NCBI GenBank assembly: GCA_023399455.1
Contig: JAEWPN010000264.1
Coordinates: 1 to 45,471, forward strand
Source: Bacillota bacterium
GTDB lineage: Bacteria > Bacillota > Clostridia > Lachnospirales > Lachnospiraceae
Length of the DNA stretch: 45,471 nucleotides
Direction: 5' to 3'
Part shown: piece by piece, positions 1-7,850 of the stretch
How positions within the stretch are numbered: position 1 is the first letter of the stretch
Layout: every line of letters starts with the position of its first letter
Made by a program: the position numbers and the translations under genes
The notes under the pieces: model-generated
Told to the model about the DNA's origin: nothing
Databases searched by the model: none
The model's input: only the letters and a program-made list of their open reading frames with translations

Positions 1-16
1 AAAACCAATTTTCCAT
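1..16 (-). CDS. Start of a gene cut by the window edge
   Basis: Read on the minus strand, an ATG at 16-14 opens a frame (M-E-N-W-F) that runs off the left edge. An AAGGAG ribosome site at 28-23 lies 6 bases upstream of it, which is ideal spacing. Only five codons are visible, so the product cannot be identified. The gene has the same orientation as lacI, and the roughly 260-base gap plus its own candidate promoter suggest separate transcription. The call rests only on the ribosome site, start codon and promoter. Confidence 0.4.
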
Positions 17-70
17 AACTTACTCCTTATTTCATACTAATTTTTATCAATAAAAAACTACGACCCTTGT

Positions 71-99
71 ATTATAACTTAATTAACCCATAATATAAA
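71..99 (-). promoter_or_regulatory. Candidate sigma-A promoter for the left-edge gene
   Basis: On the minus strand TTTATA (99-94), a 17-base spacer and a perfect TATAAT (76-71) point towards the gene starting at 16. The surrounding DNA is very AT-rich, so chance matches are easy and the call is tentative. Confidence 0.35.
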
Positions 100-256
100 C
101 CGTAAATTTCTTAATTTTCTAAATGTACTTTTTTTGAACTAACCTATATATGTGACACAGTCACAGAAAATCCCGGCGGAATCTCCGGTTATAAAGGAAC
201 GCTGAACAGGGGGTGAAATACGGGACAGAAGATTGGAAGAAGCTTAAGAAAGCTTT

Positions 257-290
257 GGGCATAGGAAGAGATTCCTACGCCCTTTTTTTT
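257..290 (+). terminator. Rho-independent terminator on the plus strand, overlapping the lacI 3' end
   Basis: GGGC-A-TAGGAA, loop GAGA, TTCCTA-C-GCCC forms a stem with one internal mismatch, followed by eight T residues (283-290) on the plus strand. The T-run polarity serves plus-strand transcription, although lacI runs on the minus strand and ends inside the hairpin (stop at 277-275). No plus-strand protein gene precedes it. The 240 bases before it hold only AT-rich DNA, a small GTGAC/GTCAC hairpin (about 151-163) and no convincing ORF, so a short untranslated RNA is possible. Confidence 0.65.
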
Positions 291-1321
291 CGGTAGAGCT
301 GTGTCGATTCTCTTTCGATAATCTGGCAATCCAAATATATCTCTCCTATAGCAGGCTCTTTCGTGCCTTCGATCTTGTCGATCAGGATGCGGGCAGAAGC
401 ATGACCGATATCGAAAAGCGGCAGTTCTACCGTAGAAAGTGTCGGGCGGCATACCGTACTGATCTCCAGGTTATCAAAACCGATCAGCGCCAGATCACGG
501 CCTATCTCGATTCCCTGTTTTGTGCAATAATCTATAATTCCCATTGCCATTATATCATTGTGACAGAAAATAGCAGTAACATTCTGTTTCAGCAGCTTTT
601 CGGCTGCCTGATATCCGCTGTCCCTGTTCCAGTCTCCCTGTATGGTCAGATGAGGATTATAGGGAATGTCATTTTCAAAAAGCGCCTCCTGATATCCGGT
701 CAGCCGGTTTCTCATATGAATACTGTCCGAGGAACCTGTCACGCAGCCAATACGTTCATGTCCCTGGCGGATGAGCAGAGCGGTAGCTTCATATGCCGCC
801 TTTCTGTCATCGTAAAGCAGGGACGGAATAGAAAGGCTTGGACTGCTGCAGTAGGCACAGACAAAAGGGATATTTTGGTTCAGGGGATGCGCGAGAACCT
901 TATGGCTGTGGCAGCTCAAATAAATAATTCCGTCCACTTGCATGGAAAGCATCAGATCAATAGCTTCATCGGTTAGTTGATTATATTTGCCGGCGTGGAG
1001 AACCGGATCGATATTCAGCTTGTGAAGACGGAGATTTTCCAGGAGATAATGATAATTCCGTTCTTCACAGCAGGCACCTATTCCATCGATGATGGGCGGG
1101 GTATTGAAGACGGTAATGTCTTCCGATATGATGCCAAGAGAATGGCTCTGGCCTTTTTTTAAATTTCTTGCATAAAGATTCGGCCGGTAGTTCAATTCTT
1201 CTGCGATAGAAAGCACCAGCTCCGCCGTCTCGCTGCTTATTCCGCCGATTCCGTTTAAGACCTTGGAAACGGTCGCTATAGAAACATTCGCCTTGTCAGC
1301 AATGTCTTTCATGTTTGCCAT
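275..1321 (-). CDS. LacI/GalR-family transcriptional repressor
   Basis: This 348-residue protein is a full-length LacI-family regulator. Residues about 4-50 form the LacI helix-turn-helix (MKDIADKANVSIATVSKVLN) and hinge region (YRPNLYARNLKKG). The rest is a periplasmic-binding-protein-like sugar-sensing core. I chose the ATG at 1321 because GAGGTGG lies just upstream on the minus strand and the family HTH begins at once. A longer frame to 1426 would add an unlikely N-terminus and run over the promoter. It is divergent from the GH127/ABC sugar operon, and AAACGTTT-type palindromes lie in the shared gap, including one in its own promoter. It therefore probably represses that operon and itself, with an unknown sugar as inducer. 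The family is certain; the effector is inferred. Confidence 0.93.
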   Translation of the reverse strand: MANMKDIADKANVSIATVSKVLNGIGGISSETAELVLSIAEELNYRPNLYARNLKKGQSHSLGIISEDITVFNTPPIIDGIGACCEERNYHYLLENLRLHKLNIDPVLHAGKYNQLTDEAIDLMLSMQVDGIIYLSCHSHKVLAHPLNQNIPFVCAYCSSPSLSIPSLLYDDRKAAYEATALLIRQGHERIGCVTGSSDSIHMRNRLTGYQEALFENDIPYNPHLTIQGDWNRDSGYQAAEKLLKQNVTAIFCHNDIMAMGIIDYCTKQGIEIGRDLALIGFDNLEISTVCRPTLSTVELPLFDIGHASARILIDKIEGTKEPAIGEIYLDCQIIERESTQLYRKKRA

Positions 1322-1354
1322 AAAATTTCCACCTCGATAAATACATTTGTTTAT

Positions 1355-1383
1355 ATTATATATGCAGGATAAACGTTTTACAA
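1355..1383 (-). promoter_or_regulatory. lacI-gene promoter with embedded operator-like palindrome
   Basis: On the minus strand TTGTAA (1383-1378), 17 bases, then perfect TATAAT (1360-1355) lie about 35 bases upstream of the lacI start. The 8-base palindrome AAACGTTT (1371-1378) sits in the spacer and touches the -35 box. It shares its core with the two palindromes upstream of the GH127 gene, which suggests autorepression. Confidence 0.6.
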
Positions 1384-1474
1384 GATGAAAAGCGAGGCAA
1401 AGGAATTGCATGTTCAATTTATACAAAAATGAAAAGATAAAATCTTATATATTTAACAAAAATAACAAATAGTA

Positions 1475-1503
1475 TTTACAAACAATATTTCAAATGTTAG
1501 AAT
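1475..1503 (+). promoter_or_regulatory. Sigma-A promoter of the GH127/sugar ABC operon
   Basis: TTTACA (1475-1480), a 17-base spacer and TAGAAT (1498-1503) form a good vegetative promoter. The predicted transcription start is near 1510, leaving a leader of about 200 bases. The 14-base palindrome at 1517-1530 would overlap the first transcribed bases. The rest of the 1322-1710 gap is AT-rich and holds no coding sequence. Confidence 0.6.
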
Positions 1504-1516
1504 GAATCAACAGAAA

Positions 1517-1530
1517 GGTAAACGTTTACC
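1517..1530. promoter_or_regulatory. Operator palindrome GGTAAACGTTTACC
   Basis: This is a perfect 14-base palindrome with a central CG, the typical shape of LacI-family operators. It lies directly downstream of the predicted start site of the GH127 operon, where a bound repressor would block transcription. The divergent LacI-family protein is the obvious candidate to bind it. Confidence 0.7.
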
Positions 1531-1595
1531 ATAATAAAATAAACTAATTTGATGGCTTAAATAATGAGAAAATTCAATTTTATTATTATAAATAG

Positions 1596-1605
1596 TAAAC
1601 GTTTA
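1596..1605. promoter_or_regulatory. Second operator-like palindrome TAAACGTTTA
   Basis: A perfect 10-base palindrome sharing the central ten bases of the 1517-1530 site. It lies about 80 bases further into the leader of the GH127 operon. Together with the site near 1371-1378 it gives three sites for one regulator, so cooperative or looping repression is possible. Confidence 0.5.
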
Positions 1606-1710
1606 ATAAAAAAATAGGATAATAAAATGAAAAAATAAAACATAAAGCAGTGAAAAAAGAAAAAACGAAAGAATAATATGGAAAAATATAACAGAAAGGC
1701 TGGATAATGA

Positions 1711-3648
1711 TTGGAAAAAATAAAATTGAGAAATATTAAGATAACGGATTCGCTGTTTGGAAGCTATACGAAACAGGTGGCTGATAAGATTTTGGAATAT
1801 CAGTGGGAAGTGTTGAACGATCGTCAGAAGGAGGCTCTGCCGACCTATTGCATCGCTAATTTCAAGATAGCTGCCGGAGAGATGGCAGGAGAACGCAGAG
1901 GCATCGTTTTTCAGGATACGGATTTATATAAGTGGCTGGAGGCAGTCTCCTATTGTATCGACAACGGAACCGGCAAGGCTTTTGAGCGGCAGGCGGATGA
2001 GATAATAGAACTGGTAGGCAGGGCGCAGGAGCCGGATGGATATTTAAATACATATTTTACGATTATGGCTCCTGAAAAAAAATGGAGCAATCAGGTAGAA
2101 GGGCATGAGCTTTATACTGCAGGACATTTGATGGAGGCCGCAACAGCGTATTATGAAGCGACCGGGAAGGATCGTCTCCTTAACATTGCCAGAAGGAACG
2201 CGGATTTAATCTGCCGGGTCTTCGGTCCGGAGGAAAGACAGATACATGGCTACCCGGGGCATCAGGAAGTGGAAGTGGGTCTGATAAAGCTCTATCGTGT
2301 TACCGGAGATAAGAAATACCTGGATTGTGCGTATTACTTTATCGACGAAAGAGGAAAAGAGCCCAGCTATTTCCTTGAAGAAATCAGAAGGCGCGGCGGA
2401 TATGAGTTCTTTCCGGAGTTCGATAATTATGATTTGGCATACTCTCAGGCGCATATGCGTCCGGCAAAGCAAAGAACAGCGGAAGGGCATGCGGTCCGCG
2501 CCATGTATATGTGCAGTGCGATGGCGGATTTGGCCGGAGAGCGGCAGGACGAAGAACTTTTAGAAGCATGCAAGGCTATCTGGAATAACGTTACACAGAG
2601 GCGGATGTACATTACCGGAGGCATCGGTTCCAGCGGCTTATTAGAAAGATTCACGGTGGATTATGATTTGCCTAATCGAACGAACTACTCGGAGACCTGC
2701 GCTTCTATAGGACTTATGATGTTTGGGCAGAGGATGACGGCGGTAACAGGAGAGGCCGGGTATTACGATATTGTCGAGAAAGCACTTTATAATACAGTTC
2801 TCGCGGGAATCAATATAGAAGGAAACCGCTATTTTTACGTGAATCCTTTGGAGGTGGTGCCGGAATTTTGTACGAAGCGGACATACATGGATCATGTGAA
2901 AGCCAACCGGCAAAAATGGTTTTCTGTAGCCTGCTGTCCGACTAATGTGGCGAGAACACTGGCATCTTTAGGACAATATATTTATGCGAAGGAAGGAAAT
3001 ACATTGTTCATCCATCAGTTTATTTCGTCGGAAGTAAAAGTCATTTTAGAAGAAGGCAGCTTACATGTGAAGATGGGATCCAGGCTGCTGCAAAACGGTG
3101 TTGTCAGGCTCGACTATGAGAGCGATGGGGCAAAGGCGCTCCGGATAAAGATAAGAGTTCCGGAATATGCAAATAGCGTAAAGGCAACTTTGGACGGGGA
3201 TCTGCTAGAGCCTGCCAGAGAAGCCGGATACATGATTATAGAGGCGGGAGAAGCAGGAAAGCATGAGCTGGCCGTCTACTTCGGAATAGATGCCAAATGG
3301 GTGGCAGCCAATGATAATGTCCGCGAGGACTGCGGAAAAGTAGCCTTGGTAAAGGGACCTTTAGTGTATTGTCTGGAAGAAAAGGAAAATGGAAGAAACC
3401 TTGCCGGAGTGTATGTGGAAATCAACAAACCGATTGAACCGAGAGAGCCTGCAGAGGGGCTGGTGGGAGATATACCGGTGCTGGAGTATGACGGAATCCG
3501 GTTGGAAAACAAGGAGATTTCAAGAGGTGAACTGTATGGAGCGCCGGAATTTGAACTAAAGGAAATGAAGCTTCGGGCGGTTCCCTACTGCCTTTGGAAC
3601 AACCGCGGCGGCGGCGAGATGTTAGTATGGCAGAAAGTGAAGATCTAG
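1711..3648 (+). CDS. Glycoside hydrolase family 127 protein (beta-L-arabinofuranosidase type)
   Basis: The 645-residue protein has the DUF1680/GH127 layout: an alpha/alpha-barrel catalytic domain and C-terminal beta domains. Family enzymes release beta-L-arabinofuranose from plant glycans using a zinc-bound cysteine nucleophile. The expected residues are visible: Glu312 (LLERFT, acid/base position), Glu328 and Cys330 (SETCAS), and Cys408-Cys409 (ACCPTN). Their spacing matches the characterised HypBA1 enzyme (E322, E338, C340, C417, C418). There is no signal peptide, so it should act in the cytoplasm on imported oligosaccharides. The start is TTG at 1711, because the nearby ATG at 1707 leads to an early stop. 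It is first in the operon with the sugar ABC transporter. The family is certain; the exact linkage specificity is inferred. Confidence 0.92.
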   Translation: MEKIKLRNIKITDSLFGSYTKQVADKILEYQWEVLNDRQKEALPTYCIANFKIAAGEMAGERRGIVFQDTDLYKWLEAVSYCIDNGTGKAFERQADEIIELVGRAQEPDGYLNTYFTIMAPEKKWSNQVEGHELYTAGHLMEAATAYYEATGKDRLLNIARRNADLICRVFGPEERQIHGYPGHQEVEVGLIKLYRVTGDKKYLDCAYYFIDERGKEPSYFLEEIRRRGGYEFFPEFDNYDLAYSQAHMRPAKQRTAEGHAVRAMYMCSAMADLAGERQDEELLEACKAIWNNVTQRRMYITGGIGSSGLLERFTVDYDLPNRTNYSETCASIGLMMFGQRMTAVTGEAGYYDIVEKALYNTVLAGINIEGNRYFYVNPLEVVPEFCTKRTYMDHVKANRQKWFSVACCPTNVARTLASLGQYIYAKEGNTLFIHQFISSEVKVILEEGSLHVKMGSRLLQNGVVRLDYESDGAKALRIKIRVPEYANSVKATLDGDLLEPAREAGYMIIEAGEAGKHELAVYFGIDAKWVAANDNVREDCGKVALVKGPLVYCLEEKENGRNLAGVYVEINKPIEPREPAEGLVGDIPVLEYDGIRLENKEISRGELYGAPEFELKEMKLRAVPYCLWNNRGGGEMLVWQKVKI

Positions 3649-3727
3649 GTCAAAATGGGGTGTTTATGACGGTATTCAATAACGAATGCCGTGGAATAAA
3701 AATTACATTATCAAAGGAGAGGAAAAT

Positions 3728-5179
3728 ATGAAGAGAAAGAAATTAGTAAGCCTGGCAATGTCTCTGCTTTTGGCAGGAACAATGCTGGCAGGCTGTGGAA
3801 GCAGCCAGGAAACGGCAAGTGTGGAAACCAAGGAGACTGAGACGCAGACAGAAGCGGCACAGACGGAAGAAGCCGAGGCTCCGGTAGCGGAGACAACAGA
3901 CGACAGTGACAAAGTGCATATTACTTATGCGCAGTGGGGAAATGATACGGAAACAGCGGCTACCCAGGCAGTGGCAGATAAATTCAATTCGGAGCAGGAT
4001 GAAATCTATGTAGAAGTATTGAAGATCGACCACGACAATTATGTTACGAAGCTCAATGCCATGGCTACGGCAGGGGAATTGCCGGATACCGGTATTATGA
4101 GTGAAGCGGGCGTTTTGGATTTTGCAGAAAATGGATTGCTCTATGATATAAGCGACATGTACGGCGAAGGGGATGCGAAGCCTTTAGAGTCTCTTACCTT
4201 TAAGTTCAAGGGTACGCCGGTAGCTTATTCTGCAGCAAACGAAGTCTTAAATATGTGGTATAACATCGATTTACTTAAAGAAGTATGTGAGAAGCAGAAT
4301 CTCGATCCGGCGCAGTTCACACCGCCGGCTTCCGCAGACAAAGCCTGGGATTGGGATACCTTTGTAAAGGTAGCACAGACATTGACGCTGGATATTAATG
4401 GGAAAAATGCTTTGGATCCTGCTTTCGATCCTGAAAATATCGAAATTTACGGCTGTAACATTAACACGCTCGCATGGCAGCTGGAAGTATGGGCATTGTC
4501 AAACGGCGGCGGATATTATAGTGCCGACGGTACGGCATGTACCATTAATTCCAAGGAAACAGCGGATGCAATTCAGGCTATTGCCGATTTAACCTTAAAA
4601 TATCATTGCGCTCCTGAAATCAGCGATGCCTCAAACTCCTTGAACACTTCGCTCGGAACGGAAAAAGTCGTTATGTCTACAGACGGAGCATGGAACGTAG
4701 GAACCTTCCTGGGCCCGGATGCACAGTTTGAATATGGTGTTGGTGTCCTTCCTTATTTCCAAAATAAAGTAACCATATGTACAGGAGGACCGAATGTAGT
4801 ATTTTCTCAGACAGAACACCCGCAGGAAGCTATGACCTGGCTGAAGTGGTATTATCAGGAAGAGAATTCTTGGTCCTTAATCGAAGCAGGTACATGGATG
4901 CCTATTTTGGAATCATGGTATACGGATCAGGCACTTACCGATAAATGGATCAACAACGAGAACTTCCCTGAGCACGATATGTATCAGTCTGCAGTTGTAG
5001 ATTATGCAAGAGATAATTCACAATCTACTGCATGGTATTATGTAAATGGAACGGAGGAATTCAACAGCACACTTACTATGGCGTTATCCTATGTATGGAC
5101 CGGAGATCAGACCGCGCAGGAAGCATTGGATGAATATGCGGAAGAATTAAATGAAATCTTTACGGAATATAATGAGTAG
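3728..5179 (+). CDS. Sugar ABC transporter substrate-binding lipoprotein (family 1)
   Basis: This 483-residue extracellular solute-binding protein begins with a lipoprotein signal (MKRKK, hydrophobic stretch, lipobox LAGC). Lipid attachment is at Cys23, followed by a Glu/Thr-rich linker to about residue 70. The rest is a family-1 sugar-binding fold (ITYAQWGNDTE near the start of the domain). The ATG at 3728 is chosen because an AGGAGAGG site precedes it and it places the signal peptide at the very N-terminus. It should capture an oligosaccharide outside the membrane for the two permeases downstream. The neighbouring GH127 enzyme suggests an arabinofuranose-containing ligand, which is inference. 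Confidence 0.93.
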   Translation: MKRKKLVSLAMSLLLAGTMLAGCGSSQETASVETKETETQTEAAQTEEAEAPVAETTDDSDKVHITYAQWGNDTETAATQAVADKFNSEQDEIYVEVLKIDHDNYVTKLNAMATAGELPDTGIMSEAGVLDFAENGLLYDISDMYGEGDAKPLESLTFKFKGTPVAYSAANEVLNMWYNIDLLKEVCEKQNLDPAQFTPPASADKAWDWDTFVKVAQTLTLDINGKNALDPAFDPENIEIYGCNINTLAWQLEVWALSNGGGYYSADGTACTINSKETADAIQAIADLTLKYHCAPEISDASNSLNTSLGTEKVVMSTDGAWNVGTFLGPDAQFEYGVGVLPYFQNKVTICTGGPNVVFSQTEHPQEAMTWLKWYYQEENSWSLIEAGTWMPILESWYTDQALTDKWINNENFPEHDMYQSAVVDYARDNSQSTAWYYVNGTEEFNSTLTMALSYVWTGDQTAQEALDEYAEELNEIFTEYNE

Positions 5180-5190
5180 TAGAAATGCCT

Positions 5191-5215
5191 GCCCGCCGCA
5201 TAATATGCGGCGGGC
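5191..5215 (+). other. GC-rich intergenic hairpin between binding protein and permease genes
   Basis: Two perfect 12-base arms (GCCCGCCGCATA and its complement) flank one base, giving a very stable hairpin 11 bases after the binding-protein stop codon. No T-run follows, so it is not a classical terminator. In sugar ABC operons such hairpins usually protect the upstream message and raise binding-protein levels above permease levels. That role is inferred here. Confidence 0.7.
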
Positions 5216-5252
5216 GGATAACGAAAGAAATGCAGGAAGGAAAGGTGTTTAA

Positions 5253-6173
5253 ATGAGTAAAAAATATGGAGCCGAAAAGAGCAAAAGGTCGCGGGCAGGC
5301 AAAAATGAGGCGAGAACCGCATATCTTTGTCTTATTCCGGCGTTTCTTGGATTGACCTTCATCAGTTATTTGCCGACGATAGCGGTATTTATACTTAGCC
5401 TGTTCAAGTGGAACGGTGTAAAGGACCCGGAATTCGTAGGGCTGGATAACTTTATACGAATTTTTACGAAGGATGTATACTTTTTCGATTCGTTGAAAGC
5501 GACGATTATTTTTGCCCTGCTTACGGTAGTCGGTTCCATCTTATATTCTCTTGTAATTGCCATTTTTCTGAATATGAAGATAATAGGAAGGACGCTTTGG
5601 CGTTCCATCTTCTTCATTCCTTATTTATTGCCTGCAATCGGCATATTTACGGGATGGAAATGGCTGTATGAGGTAAATTACGGTTTATTCAATTTCGTAA
5701 ACCGCATGTTAGGTCTTCCGACCCAGCAATATTTGAACAGTCCCGGTCAAGTGCTCCCATCGCTGGCGCTGATAGCCATATGGTGCAGCGGTAATCTGAT
5801 CGTCATTTTTCTTGCGGGACTTCAGAATGTTCCCAGAGTGTACATAGAAGCTTCGCAAATCGACGGAGCAAATGCGTGGCAGCGTTTTTGGAATGTAACT
5901 GTTCCAAGTATTTCTCCGATTATTTTCTATAACTTGCTGACAGCGCTGATTACAAACCTTCAGGTTGTTACGCCATCTTTAGCTCTGACGGACGGGGGGC
6001 CTCAGAATGCCTCAATGTTCATGTCCTATGTTATCTATATGTATGCCTTCGTAAAAAAGAAAATGGGATATGCGGCTGCTTATGCGGCAATTTTCTTTAT
6101 TCTCGTAGGAATCTTCACGGTTATATTGTTTGCTACGCAGAAAACAGCACTTTTTGGAGAGGAGGACGATTAG
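5253..6173 (+). CDS. Sugar ABC transporter permease (MalF/UgpA type)
   Basis: The 306-residue protein has six predicted membrane segments, beginning near residues 25-47 (AYLCLIPAFLGLTFISYLP). The ABC permease coupling motif lies near residue 200 (YIEASQIDGANAWQRFWNVT), the EAA-loop signature that docks onto the ATPase. It is the first of a permease pair, forming the channel with the product starting at 6175, one base after this stop codon. The ATG at 5253 follows a GGAAAGG site. No ATPase gene is nearby, which is common for this type because a shared MsmX/UgpC-like ATPase serves many transporters. Confidence 0.93.
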   Translation: MSKKYGAEKSKRSRAGKNEARTAYLCLIPAFLGLTFISYLPTIAVFILSLFKWNGVKDPEFVGLDNFIRIFTKDVYFFDSLKATIIFALLTVVGSILYSLVIAIFLNMKIIGRTLWRSIFFIPYLLPAIGIFTGWKWLYEVNYGLFNFVNRMLGLPTQQYLNSPGQVLPSLALIAIWCSGNLIVIFLAGLQNVPRVYIEASQIDGANAWQRFWNVTVPSISPIIFYNLLTALITNLQVVTPSLALTDGGPQNASMFMSYVIYMYAFVKKKMGYAAAYAAIFFILVGIFTVILFATQKTALFGEEDD

Positions 6174-6174
6174 G

Positions 6175-7035
6175 ATGGCAGGAAGATCAATTAGAAGCAG
6201 AAAGAAAAAGGAACAGATTATAAATAGAGTCGTATTGCTTGTCGTAATTATCCTGGCAGCGTTAGTGCTGTTACCGCTTTGGTGGATATTCCGCTCGTCT
6301 CTGATGAGCAACGGAACGCTTTATGCTTATCCGCCCGCCTTCATACCTCATGAATGGAAGTGGTCGAACTATACGGAGGCGCTGAAGAGCTTTCTTTACT
6401 GGAAATATTTTAAAAATACATTCACCATAATTATTCCGGCGGTAAGTGCAGGAACTATTACGGCGATTTTCTGCGGATATGCGTTTGCGAGACTACGCTT
6501 TAAAGGCAAAAAGCTGATATTCAATCTTTGCGTAGGAACCATCCTGCTTCCGGGAATGGTGACACTTATTCCTTTGTATGTATTCTGGACGCAGGGACTT
6601 GGTCTGGGAGGAACCTATTGGCCGTTGATTCTTCCGTATCTAACCGGCGGTGGATTCTTCAATATTTTCCTCATCCGTCAGTTCTTGCTGACCATACCGA
6701 GGGAATTGGATGAAGCGGCAGCGATTGACGGCGCATCAAGGATGCGCACTTTATGGACGATTTTGGTGCCGGCGATAAAACCGGCGATCGTAGTAGTAGG
6801 AATGATGTTATTTATTCAAATCTGGAACGATTTGCTTCAGCAGCTAATTTATATTAACGATATGGAAAAGACGACCTTTGCGATCGGACTTACCAATTTC
6901 ACCGGTTCTTTCGGGACGAAGTGGAATCTCGCTATGGCAGCGACCTGTATGACAATTGCACCGGGCATTGTTATTTATATTTTTGGACAGAAGAGCTTTG
7001 TGGAAGGCATCGTATTGACGGGAATGAAGAACTAG
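6175..7035 (+). CDS. Sugar ABC transporter permease (MalG/AraQ type)
   Basis: This 286-residue protein is the second channel subunit of the sugar importer. It has six predicted membrane spans, the first near residues 17-40 (VVLLVVIILAALVLLPLWW). The coupling EAA loop is near residues 175-195 (ELDEAAAIDGASRMRTLWT). The ATG at 6175 is preferred over an upstream in-frame start at 6130 because GGAGAGGAGG lies just upstream and MAGRSIRSRKKK is a normal charged N-terminus. It starts one base after the previous stop, so translation is probably coupled. Confidence 0.93.
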   Translation: MAGRSIRSRKKKEQIINRVVLLVVIILAALVLLPLWWIFRSSLMSNGTLYAYPPAFIPHEWKWSNYTEALKSFLYWKYFKNTFTIIIPAVSAGTITAIFCGYAFARLRFKGKKLIFNLCVGTILLPGMVTLIPLYVFWTQGLGLGGTYWPLILPYLTGGGFFNIFLIRQFLLTIPRELDEAAAIDGASRMRTLWTILVPAIKPAIVVVGMMLFIQIWNDLLQQLIYINDMEKTTFAIGLTNFTGSFGTKWNLAMAATCMTIAPGIVIYIFGQKSFVEGIVLTGMKN

Positions 7036-7075
7036 AGGAAAGATAAGAACCGTAAGGCAGGAGGTGCAGCAGGAA

Positions 7076-7771
7076 ATGAGGATCAGTAAGACTGTTACGG
7101 ATTGGTACCTTGGAAATAACAGGGAAAGCGTGAAAGAAACTCCTAAAACAGGCTTTAAAAGAGTGTTTTATTTTATCTGGAACTATTCGGGGAAGCTGTT
7201 TGCAGTAAACCTTGTTTTTGTACTGTGCTGTATACCGGTAATTACTATCCCCGCTGCCTTGTGCGGCCTGAACCGGTATCTGATAAAAATGTACAAAGAC
7301 GGATATGGCTTTGAGCTAGGGGATTTTTTCAGGGAATTCCGTTCGCAGATTATAAAAAGTATTAAGGTAGGAATGCCTTCTTTCGTTTTGTGTTTTTACG
7401 GCGGCTATCTTCTTTTAATGTCAGGTGGGTTCCAAAATGGAGAGCAGTCGTTTTTCGTCAGCACGGTCGCTCTTGCATGCCTGGCGTTTGGGGCGCTGCT
7501 GGGAAGTTTTTGTTTTGTTCTTTTGGCGGCACTGGATTTACCTGGCCGCCATATTATAAAAAATGCTTTGATTTTAATAGTATGCGAATGGAAATCCAGT
7601 CTTTGCGCACTTATGAGCGTCTTACTTCTGTGGGGAATGTTTTGGCTGTTTTTTCCGGTATCCATCGTATTTCCTTTGCTCGGTTGTTTTGCAGTGACGC
7701 AGCTTTTCGTATGCGGCAGCATCTTTCCTGCAATATACAAAAGAATAATCGAACCGTATGAAAATTTATAA
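7076..7771 (+). CDS. YesL/DUF624-family membrane protein
   Basis: The 231-residue product matches the YesL (DUF624) family of small membrane proteins often encoded beside carbohydrate ABC transporters in Firmicutes. It has about five hydrophobic segments, the first near residues 42-66, and the conserved WNYSGKLFAVNLVF-type entry into the first helix. I chose ATG 7076, nine bases after a perfect AGGAGGTG; an upstream GTG at 7064 overlaps that ribosome site. The molecular function is not established. Context suggests an accessory role in uptake or regulation of the sugar system. Confidence 0.85.
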   Translation: MRISKTVTDWYLGNNRESVKETPKTGFKRVFYFIWNYSGKLFAVNLVFVLCCIPVITIPAALCGLNRYLIKMYKDGYGFELGDFFREFRSQIIKSIKVGMPSFVLCFYGGYLLLMSGGFQNGEQSFFVSTVALACLAFGALLGSFCFVLLAALDLPGRHIIKNALILIVCEWKSSLCALMSVLLLWGMFWLFFPVSIVFPLLGCFAVTQLFVCGSIFPAIYKRIIEPYENL

Positions 7772-7850
7772 ATATTTGCATCGGCACAGGTGAAAAAAGG
7801 AAAATCTATTCTGCACATCGGAAGAACTGATTCATAATAGGAGAAATGCC

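Noticed and set aside
401..976. Plus-strand ORF of 191 codons opposite the lacI gene
   Set aside because: It is fully antisense to a clear LacI-family gene, has no ribosome site or recognisable motif, and contains no family signature.
3686..3727. Earlier in-frame ATG for the sugar-binding lipoprotein
   Set aside because: It would place 14 residues ahead of the signal peptide and lacks a ribosome site, whereas ATG 3728 follows AGGAGAGG.
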